6,369 bases of DNA. Source: an uncultured Methylophaga sp. GTDB lineage: Bacteria; Pseudomonadota; Gammaproteobacteria; Nitrosococcales; Methylophagaceae. A model generated the notes under the pieces. That model saw only the letters and a program-made list of their open reading frames with translations, had not been told where the DNA came from and ran no database searches. Where the stretch lies: assembly GCA_947631375.1 (NCBI GenBank), contig CANRLD010000103.1, positions 1-6,369 on the forward strand, read 5' to 3'. This document shows positions 1 to 5,375 of the stretch, piece by piece (positions within the stretch are counted from its first letter, which is position 1; every line of letters starts with the position of its first letter). The position numbers and the translations under genes are program-made.

Positions 1-851
1 ATTATCAGGATAGTAACGGCGATCCTATCAGTCGACTGGAAAAAGTGAAAAATGATGCTTTAACTGCTATTTCGCAACTTCCCTGTGGCTCACGTGTTGG
101 TTTAGGCGTGTTTACCGAACGTATGCCAACTCTGCTGTATACACCAATGGAAGTATGCCGTGACTATCCGGAAATTCATGAAAGCATTCGCCGCCTCGAC
201 TGGCGGATGGCCTGGGTAGCTGACAGTAATATTATCCAGGCTTTTGCCAATACGCTGGAGCTGATGCGAACTGTCGCACTGGATAATGCAACACTGGTGT
301 TTTTTACCGATGGTCAGGAAGCACCACCAATGAATTCACGTTACGCGCCTGACTTGGCACAACTCCAAGCCGAAGATGAAACGGGCCGCCGGCCTATTAC
401 GGGCCTGATTGTGGGTACCGGTGATCATGGTTTAAGCCGCATTCCCAAATATGATGAAGAAGGCACGCAAATCGGCTTTTATACAGCGGAAGATGTGCCA
501 CACGGAACCAACTTCGGCTTACCGGAAGATCCCAGCAAAATCGAAGGCTATGTGCCACGTAACGCGCCCTGGGGAAATCAAAGTCACTCTGGAAATGAAC
601 ACCTTGCCAGCGTCAGGGAAGACTACCTGAAATCACTTGCCGAGCCAGCCGGAATGCATTATCACCATTTACAATCAGCGCAGGATTTATTGGCCGCGCT
701 GACCCATCCCGACTATGCGCAACGACATTTTCGTCAGACAAATGTCAGCTTTATTCCGGCAGCACTCGCATTATTGCTGCTGTTTTTGGCCTATATTCCA
801 GAAACTATCCCCTCTCCCAAGCTTCGCCAACAGAAACCCAGTACCAAGTGA
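1..851 (+). CDS. mxaL: MxaL-like vWA-domain membrane protein, C-terminal part (5' end off window)
   Basis: The open frame runs in from the left edge (first complete codon at base 3) and gives 282 visible residues before a TGA stop. A GTG at base 45 is internal, because the frame stays open upstream with vWA-like sequence (YQDSNGDPISRLEKVK). The missing N-terminus should hold the first metal-site (MIDAS) motif, DxSxS, and a membrane anchor. Visible marks of the fold are PCGSRVGLGVFTE, the later MIDAS aspartate in VFFTDGQEAPP (about residue 103) and a hydrophobic helix near residues 250-266 (FIPAALALLLLFLAYIP), followed by a short basic polar tail. The overall pattern resembles MxaL, which in methylotrophs helps insert calcium into periplasmic methanol dehydrogenase together with MxaA and MxaK. 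It is probably a membrane protein with its vWA domain in the periplasm (inference). The mxaL name rests on remembered family resemblance; a MxaL-like protein unconnected with methanol oxidation is possible. It converges on the cbb operon. Confidence 0.72.
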   Translation, partial: YQDSNGDPISRLEKVKNDALTAISQLPCGSRVGLGVFTERMPTLLYTPMEVCRDYPEIHESIRRLDWRMAWVADSNIIQAFANTLELMRTVALDNATLVFFTDGQEAPPMNSRYAPDLAQLQAEDETGRRPITGLIVGTGDHGLSRIPKYDEEGTQIGFYTAEDVPHGTNFGLPEDPSKIEGYVPRNAPWGNQSHSGNEHLASVREDYLKSLAEPAGMHYHHLQSAQDLLAALTHPDYAQRHFRQTNVSFIPAALALLLLFLAYIPETIPSPKLRQQKPSTK

Positions 852-883
852 ACGGTCTTTATTTCGATGTATCAGCAAAGTGA

Positions 884-1243
884 TTAGCTGAATCTTTCGA
901 CTTTTGACACCGCATTGAGAATTGCAGCCTGTGCTTTCGCCAGCACAATCGCCGCATTGGTATGGAACAATCGGACATGACAGCCAACAGGTAGATGCAG
1001 ATTATCGCGGTGCGCTGTCTCAAAGCCCACCCACGCAGCAACCGGGACATCATTGAATGCGTTATCCACAACAATCCAAGCGTCCGGTTGCAAAATAACT
1101 TCCAGTGTTTTCAGACCAGGGATCGCTAAACGTATTCCTTCTGGAAAACGTTTAAGTCTCAGCGTTACCTGGTTAAATAAGGCAGCTTCCACACTGACAT
1201 GGCGAGTTTCAAATACAGGTAGTTCATTATGTCGGCTGTACAT
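884..1243 (-). CDS. Uncharacterised 119-residue protein, last gene of the cbb operon
   Basis: A minus-strand frame of 119 residues begins at ATG 1243, 9 bases after the stop of the preceding small gene. An in-frame TTG at 1249 would add two residues; the ribosome site is weak for either start. I do not recognise the family. The protein has no signal peptide or membrane helix. The central part alternates hydrophobic and polar residues (VTLRLKRFPEGIRLAI, LEVILQPDAWIVVD, VAAWVGFET), which suggests beta strands. A C-terminal Ala-rich stretch (AAIVLAKAQAAILNAV) looks like an amphipathic helix. The tight spacing behind cbbO and the cbbN-like gene makes cotranscription likely, so a role in RuBisCO maintenance or in the CbbQ/CbbO system is plausible but unproven. 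It ends 32 bases from the stop of the convergent MxaL-like gene. That it is a real gene is supported by operon position, the length of the open frame and protein-like composition. Confidence 0.75.
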   Translation of the reverse strand: MYSRHNELPVFETRHVSVEAALFNQVTLRLKRFPEGIRLAIPGLKTLEVILQPDAWIVVDNAFNDVPVAAWVGFETAHRDNLHLPVGCHVRLFHTNAAIVLAKAQAAILNAVSKVERFS

Positions 1244-1252
1244 CAGCAACCA

Positions 1253-1564
1253 TCAGATCTCGTCGTAGAGATCCCGTTCGGCATCCCAGCCGGCCTGTTT
1301 GGCTTTCACAACAGCAGCATTGTGAATACGCATGAATGTTTGCTGCATTTCCGGTGACAGATTGCCTACCAGGAAACCATATTTTTCCCATTCTGCATTA
1401 ACCTTGCGCCACAGGTCTTCCAGCCCTTGCGCCAACCAGCCTTCACAGGTTTCTGTTTCCGGTATCAAACCAAATACCCAGGCATCACGGATGATTTTTC
1501 CGGTATCGGTCATGGCACCGTTGATATCATTATCAATACCAACATAACGTTTTTGTTGTGTCAT
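1253..1564 (-). CDS. cbbN: Small conserved-looking protein downstream of cbbO (CbbN position)
   Basis: This 103-residue frame begins at the second of two consecutive ATGs (1567 and 1564). A TTG at 1570 is also in frame. I chose 1564 because an AGGA ribosome site at 1571-1574, overlapping the cbbO TAG stop, then lies 6 bases upstream. That overlap suggests translational coupling to cbbO. The N-terminus reads KRYVGIDNDINGAMTDTGK and is followed by a predicted mostly helical, tryptophan-rich body (CEGWLAQGLEDLWRK, NAEWEKYGF, KAKQAGWDAERDLYDEI). There is no membrane segment or signal peptide, so it is probably cytosolic. Nitrosomonas europaea has a cbbLSQON operon whose last gene, cbbN, encodes a protein of about this size and unknown function. 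The symbol is given here from position and size, not from an alignment. Function is unknown; the association with CbbQ/CbbO suggests an accessory role. Confidence 0.8.
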   Translation of the reverse strand: MTQQKRYVGIDNDINGAMTDTGKIIRDAWVFGLIPETETCEGWLAQGLEDLWRKVNAEWEKYGFLVGNLSPEMQQTFMRIHNAAVVKAKQAGWDAERDLYDEI

Positions 1565-1570
1565 CATCAA

Positions 1571-1574
1571 TCCT
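1571..1574 (-). promoter_or_regulatory. Ribosome binding site of the cbbN-position gene, overlapping the cbbO stop
   Basis: AGGA on the minus strand shares bases with the cbbO TAG stop and lies 6 bases before ATG 1564. It is the reason for choosing that start over ATG 1567 (3-base spacing) or TTG 1570. The overlap implies that ribosomes finishing cbbO may restart on the small gene. Confidence 0.6.
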
Positions 1575-3918
1575 AACGCGTCAGACTGGCAAAAAGAACG
1601 GGCAGCTTTTCCGGCAAGCGGTCAACATGATCAACGATCGTGTAGTTATTTTCACCGAAAATACGTTTTACATAACTGTCAGCATTGGCATCCAGGGTCA
1701 GACAATATGTCATCACGCCGCGACTCCACAACTCATCTACCGCTTTACGGGTGTCATGCCGCAAGTGCTGTGGGTCGCGTTCATCAATATCTGACGGCTC
1801 ACCATCAGTCACCAGTAATAATAATTTACGCCGTTCCGGTTGTTTCAGCAGATGCTGGGCCGCATGACGCATTGCCGCCCCCATACGGGTAGACAAACCG
1901 CCCTGCATTCCTGCCAGGCGTGATTTGGCTTCATCATCAAATGACTGGTTAAAGTCTTTAAAGCGGAAATATTGCACATCATGGCGACCATCGGAAGCAA
2001 AACCATGCACGGCAAAGGGATCGCCAATACCACTGATGGCAGTCGCCACCAATGTGGCCGCCTCACGGGTTAAATCCAACACCGTTTTATCGCTGCCTTC
2101 AATCGTATCATTGGTTGATTCGGACAAATCCAGTAAAACGGTCACGGCCAAATCACGACTTTTGATAACATTACGCATGGTAATACGTGGATTAGGCTGC
2201 TCCCCCATGCGAATGGCAATCATTGCATCCACAGCCGCATTGATATCAATCTCATCGCCATCCTCCATATTGCGGATCCGCTGGACACCCGCAGGAGATA
2301 ACAAATCTATGATCTGCCGGATTCGATGCGCGACCGGCTTATAATCTTTCAAGATCGATGCAATATCTTCAGGATCGCCTCTTTGCGGGCGATATTCATA
2401 CACCGTACTCCAATCCGGACGGTATAGTTGTACTTGATAATCCCATTCCTGGTAGTGATAGGGTTCAGAAACAGGATCTTTGCCCCACATCTCATTAAAA
2501 CTAACCGTTGCTTCGCCGGCGTCTTCATAAGGCATGAATTTGCTCGAACAAATCCAGATTTCCTGTGCGTCATCACCAGCCAGCTCACAATCGACGGTGT
2601 TGGCCATTTCAACCGCATTAACATATCTGCGCACCTGCCGCTGGCTTGCCGGAATATATTCAGCGCCATGCGTAAGAAAATCGAACTCCTCAAACTCCCA
2701 GATAAAGCGGTTATCATCGCGATAAAGCAAGCGTATGGATTCTAATATCCGCAGGCTGGGCACCTCACGCCTTGCAGCGAAAACGTGGAACAACTCCATA
2801 CCCAAATCCCAGCTAAACTGGTTATTTTGTGCTTCCACTGCGATATTTTCATGAAACTTGGCGGCCAATTCGTCTAACGGTGCATCATTATTTTTATGCG
2901 AAATATCGTGCAGGCTGCGGACAAACTGTTCGAGTTTTACTAATCCTGGATGAACCTCGGTATTCCGAGGTTGTTCAATAGCCAGTAAGCTGCCCCAAAG
3001 CTTTTTCAACCCCGGAAAATCCTGTATCGCCAGATACTCAATACGGGCATCTTCAACCAGACCAATAAAAAACATTTGGGCAGGACTTAACTGCTCTGCC
3101 GAAATCGGCGCTCGCGTGTATTGAATATGTGCCGCCAGATGAGCTGTCTGCGCCCGGTAAATCGCCAGGCCGCTAAGCCCCTCAACAGCATCAACGGCAT
3201 CTGGCAGGTGCATAACAAAATGCTCGATATAGGGTCTAAACCCCTCATAATCTGCTGCAGCAGGACGCAGGAAGAAATCACGCCCCCATAATGCCCGCAG
3301 GTAAAAGTTCAATTTACGCTGGGTATCGATAAACAAGGTGCCACGGCGTTCTTTTTGCAGCACTTTTTTGCTGTCTGCCGTCTGTAGGCCAAAATAATTC
3401 ACCAGATTCTGTAAATCACGCCGGTAAGCGTCAGCACCAAAATTGGCCCAGCGGCGTAATCCAGACAACGTCAGTTTGGACAATAACTCATCAATAATAC
3501 CCAGCATCGGCCGCAAGCCACGCGAAGCTTTAGCGGACAGTTGGTGAATCAGTGTTAAATAACCACGCAATAATTCGGGATCGCCAAGACGTCGGGCAGC
3601 AGTCGGCAAGCTGTGAATCATCAAGGCTATGACTTCACCAGAAGTCAAGGAAGACAGCTTCATTGCCGCGTTAATGCAATCACGGATCACATCTTCGCCA
3701 CACTCCTTCACCACCAGCGGCATATCTTCCAGAAAGGCAATCAGCAAATCCTTCCCGCGCCCCAAGTTTGCCAGACCTCTGGCGCCTTCCATATATTCCT
3801 TTAATCCGGCAGGAGACATGATTTTGGCCGCATCCTGAAAGGTGCTGTCCAGTGTATGTCCCAGCTCAGGTGCAACCTTTTCAAGCGCTTCACGGTAATC
3901 GTCGAGATTGATGCTCAT
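1573..3918 (-). CDS. cbbO: CbbO, vWA-domain adaptor of the CbbQ/CbbO RuBisCO activase
   Basis: The product is a 781-residue cytosolic protein, close to the usual CbbO length. CbbO docks on the CbbQ hexamer and targets it to RuBisCO, so that ATP hydrolysis can release inhibitory sugar phosphates; this is established for form I and II RuBisCO of Acidithiobacillus. The last ~193 residues form a vWA domain with a complete metal-binding MIDAS: DLSES at 597-601, the Thr of GGLSTRMG at about 677, and the Asp of LLVTDGEPSD at about 705. The long N-terminal part, from LDDYREALEKVAPELGHT, is helical and typical of the CbbO/NorD group. NorD is the main alternative, but the position after cbbLSQ favours CbbO. 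Start ATG 3918 has only a weak site (GGA, 9 bases upstream). It follows the cbbQ stop by 43 bases. No frameshift or truncation is visible. Confidence 0.95.
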   Translation of the reverse strand: MSINLDDYREALEKVAPELGHTLDSTFQDAAKIMSPAGLKEYMEGARGLANLGRGKDLLIAFLEDMPLVVKECGEDVIRDCINAAMKLSSLTSGEVIALMIHSLPTAARRLGDPELLRGYLTLIHQLSAKASRGLRPMLGIIDELLSKLTLSGLRRWANFGADAYRRDLQNLVNYFGLQTADSKKVLQKERRGTLFIDTQRKLNFYLRALWGRDFFLRPAAADYEGFRPYIEHFVMHLPDAVDAVEGLSGLAIYRAQTAHLAAHIQYTRAPISAEQLSPAQMFFIGLVEDARIEYLAIQDFPGLKKLWGSLLAIEQPRNTEVHPGLVKLEQFVRSLHDISHKNNDAPLDELAAKFHENIAVEAQNNQFSWDLGMELFHVFAARREVPSLRILESIRLLYRDDNRFIWEFEEFDFLTHGAEYIPASQRQVRRYVNAVEMANTVDCELAGDDAQEIWICSSKFMPYEDAGEATVSFNEMWGKDPVSEPYHYQEWDYQVQLYRPDWSTVYEYRPQRGDPEDIASILKDYKPVAHRIRQIIDLLSPAGVQRIRNMEDGDEIDINAAVDAMIAIRMGEQPNPRITMRNVIKSRDLAVTVLLDLSESTNDTIEGSDKTVLDLTREAATLVATAISGIGDPFAVHGFASDGRHDVQYFRFKDFNQSFDDEAKSRLAGMQGGLSTRMGAAMRHAAQHLLKQPERRKLLLLVTDGEPSDIDERDPQHLRHDTRKAVDELWSRGVMTYCLTLDANADSYVKRIFGENNYTIVDHVDRLPEKLPVLFASLTR

Positions 3919-3961
3919 GGTGTTATATCCAGACTAGGTACACCGGCTCAGTCAGCCTTTA

Positions 3962-4774
3962 TCAACTGACAAAAAAGGTATGAACAGCCGCTTCCAGTGT
4001 TTCACGCATATCCGGATCATCGGTCAGCGGCGTAACCAGGGTCATTTGGCAAGCTGCCAGCGGCTCAACACCCTCCGCGATCATTTGTCCCGCATATACC
4101 AGCAGACGGGTAGAAATTCCCTCATCCAGGCCATGTCCTTTTAGATTACGGGCACGGTGCGCTATTTGTACCAGTTTTTTGGCAATATCTGCTGCCACGC
4201 CGGTTTCTTTGGCGACAATTTCAGCTTCCAGCTCGGCTTCAGGATAATCAAAGTTCATCGCACCAAACCGCTGCTTGGTTGACTGTTTCAGATCTTTCAT
4301 CAAGCTCTGATAACCGGGATTGTAGGAAATCACTAGTTGAAAATCTGCATGCGCCTCAACCAGCTCACCTTTTTTATCTAACGGCAAGCTGCGGCGATGA
4401 TCGGTCAATGGATGGATAACCACGGTGGTGTCCTGCCGCGCTTCAACCACTACATCCAGGTAACAAATCGCACCAATGCGGGCGGCTGTGGTTAACGGGC
4501 CGTCCTGCCATTTCGTACCGTCTTTATCCAGCAGAAAACGTCCTACCAAATCAGAGGCCGTCATATCTTCATTACAGGCAACGGTTATCAACGGACGACC
4601 GAGTTTCCAGGCCATATATTCGACAAAGCGCGACTTGCCACAACCGGTCGGGCCTTTTAACATCACCGGCATTCGTCGGGCATAAGCCGCCTGATATAGC
4701 TCAACTTCGTTGGCTACAGGGCGGTAAAAGGGTTCAGTTTTGACTTTGTACTGTTCAGCAATGTGCTCGCTCAT
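3962..4774 (-). CDS. cbbQ: CbbQ, MoxR-family AAA+ ATPase of the RuBisCO activase
   Basis: The 270-residue product matches CbbQ/NorQ in length and motifs. It has Walker A GPTGCGKS at 41-48, sensor 1 VISYNPGYQ (Asn about 152), and the conserved arginine region QSTKQRFGAMNFDYP at about 164-178. The family block VVIHPLTDHRRSLPLDKKGE follows Walker B. CbbQ forms hexameric rings which, with CbbO, use ATP to remodel inhibited RuBisCO in the cytosol. One feature is odd: Walker B reads CYLDVVVEARQD, with Asp107 followed by Val108 (codon GTA at 4451-4453). From memory the family has Glu here (LDEVVEAR), the residue that activates water for hydrolysis. GAA to GTA is a single-base change, so this may be a natural inactivating variant or a sequence error. 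Start ATG 4774 has an AAGAGG ribosome site 8 bases upstream. It follows cbbS after 94 bases that hold a strong hairpin. NorQ is excluded by context. Confidence 0.95.
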   Translation of the reverse strand: MSEHIAEQYKVKTEPFYRPVANEVELYQAAYARRMPVMLKGPTGCGKSRFVEYMAWKLGRPLITVACNEDMTASDLVGRFLLDKDGTKWQDGPLTTAARIGAICYLDVVVEARQDTTVVIHPLTDHRRSLPLDKKGELVEAHADFQLVISYNPGYQSLMKDLKQSTKQRFGAMNFDYPEAELEAEIVAKETGVAADIAKKLVQIAHRARNLKGHGLDEGISTRLLVYAGQMIAEGVEPLAACQMTLVTPLTDDPDMRETLEAAVHTFFVS

Positions 4775-4782
4775 CGCAGTAA

Positions 4783-4788
4783 CCTCTT
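4783..4788 (-). promoter_or_regulatory. Ribosome binding site of cbbQ
   Basis: AAGAGG on the minus strand lies 8 bases before the cbbQ ATG at 4774. It is a good match to the 16S 3' end and fixes the start. Confidence 0.65.
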
Positions 4789-4813
4789 GGTATTCAGGAG
4801 GAAAAACAATTTA

Positions 4814-4826
4814 TCTGTAGAGGAAA
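4814..4826 (-). repeat. 13-base element after the cbbS-cbbQ hairpin (copy 2)
   Basis: On the minus strand this reads TTTCCTCTACAGA and closes the 3' side of the cbbS-cbbQ hairpin. It matches the copy at 5281-5293 (TTTCCTCTGCAGA) at 12 of 13 positions. In both places the initial TTTC or TTT pairs into the base of the stem. Confidence 0.55.
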
Positions 4827-4858
4827 GCCGTCTCCGACTAGGGGCCGGAGACGGTTTC
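4823..4858 (-). terminator. Hairpin between cbbS and cbbQ, likely attenuator or mRNA 3'-end stabiliser
   Basis: A 9-base-pair GC-rich perfect stem pairs 4828-4836 with 4846-4854 (arms CCGTCTCCG and CGGAGACGG around a 9-base loop). It is extended by a 4-base-pair GAAA/TTTC outer stem past one bulged base. It begins 11 bases after the cbbS stop in the transcript. The sequence after the stem is CTTTCCTCTACAG, not a clean U-run, so complete rho-independent termination is unlikely. A partial terminator, or a block to 3' exonucleases, would leave more cbbLS mRNA than cbbQO mRNA. That fits the far greater need for RuBisCO than for its activase (inference). Confidence 0.7.
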
Positions 4859-4868
4859 TGAATCGCTA

Positions 4869-5225
4869 CTAAACCGATTCACCACGGAAAACGACCATTT
4901 CAGCCCCTTTAGACTGGGCATAGTTGTCGTAACCAACTAGACGTACATGGTTGTTCGGGTGAGCCTTATGGCACGCTTCGGCTTCAGCCAGAACGCGATC
5001 AACATCGGTTTCCCCAAACAAGGGTAATTTCCACATGTACCAGTAGTGACCAAACGCATTTTCCGGCTCAGTATGTTCCACAGCAGGATTCCAGCCCTTG
5101 CTGACGATGTATTCCACCTGTTTACGAATGCGCGCTGCATCCATTTCCGGTAAATACGAGAAAGTTTCAAACTTACGGCTTGACGCATCGGCCAGGCTTG
5201 AAGCGTAGTCTTGCATATCACTCAT
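4869..5225 (-). CDS. cbbS: CbbS, RuBisCO form I small subunit
   Basis: The 118-residue product caps the L8 core to form the L8S8 carboxylase in the cytosol. Family marks are RKFETFSYLPEMDAARIRKQ near the N-terminus, the VSKGWNPAVEHTEPENAFGHYW region, YMWKLPLFGETD, and a C-terminal VRLVGYDNY strand. Length and sequence fit form IA small subunits. I chose ATG 5225 (MSDMQDYASS) because a GAGGA ribosome site lies 7 bases upstream. A TTG at 5249 would add eight residues (MTLFEDST) that do not resemble the family, and it would place that ribosome site inside the gene. It lies 150 bases after cbbL and 94 bases before cbbQ, with a hairpin on each side. The sequence appears intact. Confidence 0.96.
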   Translation of the reverse strand: MSDMQDYASSLADASSRKFETFSYLPEMDAARIRKQVEYIVSKGWNPAVEHTEPENAFGHYWYMWKLPLFGETDVDRVLAEAEACHKAHPNNHVRLVGYDNYAQSKGAEMVVFRGESV

Positions 5226-5232
5226 TGTACTA

Positions 5233-5237
5233 TCCTC
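5233..5237 (-). promoter_or_regulatory. Ribosome binding site of cbbS
   Basis: GAGGA on the minus strand sits 7 bases before ATG 5225. It decides the start of cbbS against the upstream in-frame TTG at 5249. Confidence 0.7.
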
Positions 5238-5280
5238 AAATAATGTCAAATTCAGTTAATCATTGACCGGTGATCTTCTC

Positions 5281-5293
5281 TCTGCAGAGGAAA
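5281..5293 (-). repeat. 13-base element after the cbbL-cbbS hairpin (copy 1)
   Basis: The minus strand reads TTTCCTCTGCAGA, partner of the copy at 4814-4826. Its TTT forms the base of the hairpin's 3' arm. It also contains most of a 10-base palindrome, CTCTGCAGAG, at 5280-5289. Confidence 0.55.
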
Positions 5294-5338
5294 CGCTTTA
5301 AACAGTACAAAGTATTAACAGGTACTGCCAAAGCGTTT
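5291..5338 (-). other. Hairpin in the cbbL-cbbS spacer
   Basis: A two-part stem pairs 5291-5299 with 5330-5338 (AAACGCTTT with AAAGCGTTT) and 5303-5308 with 5322-5327 (CAGTAC with GTACTG). They are separated by a small internal loop, and a 13-base loop caps the top. In the direction of transcription it begins 37 bases after the cbbL stop, and only three U residues follow, so most transcripts should read through into cbbS. Likely roles are protecting the cbbL mRNA 3' end or marking a processing site that separates cbbL from cbbS messages. On the plus strand the stem ends in TTTTT and would look like a terminator, but no plus-strand gene leads into it. Confidence 0.68.
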
Positions 5339-5375
5339 TTGTAATCTCCTCGCCAGATATTAGTTAACGCTGTGC

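Noticed and set aside
45..851. GTG at 45 as the start of the plus-strand vWA protein
   Set aside because: The frame is open to the left edge and the upstream residues fit the vWA fold, so the gene is cut by the window and does not start here.
859..1074. 71-residue minus-strand frame overlapping the 119-residue gene
   Set aside because: It is a shadow frame with odd composition (Arg-, Met- and Cys-rich). The longer frame fits the operon spacing better.
1925..2344. 139-residue plus-strand open frame inside cbbO
   Set aside because: It is antisense to the well-supported cbbO coding frame, and its Ser/Arg-rich translation resembles no family I know.
3962..4774. NorQ (nitric oxide reductase activation) in place of CbbQ
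   Set aside because: The families are close, but the gene sits directly behind cbbLS and before a CbbO-like gene, with no nor genes nearby.
4937..5221. 94-residue minus-strand frame within cbbS
   Set aside because: It is a shifted-frame shadow of cbbS; the real frame matches the RuBisCO small subunit.
4869..5249. Longer CbbS starting at TTG 5249
   Set aside because: The GAGGA ribosome site at 5233-5237 serves ATG 5225, and the extra eight residues do not look like the family N-terminus.
5291..5340. Plus-strand rho-independent terminator (hairpin followed by TTTTT)
   Set aside because: No plus-strand gene leads into it and all neighbouring genes are on the minus strand. The hairpin is better read as part of the cbb transcript.
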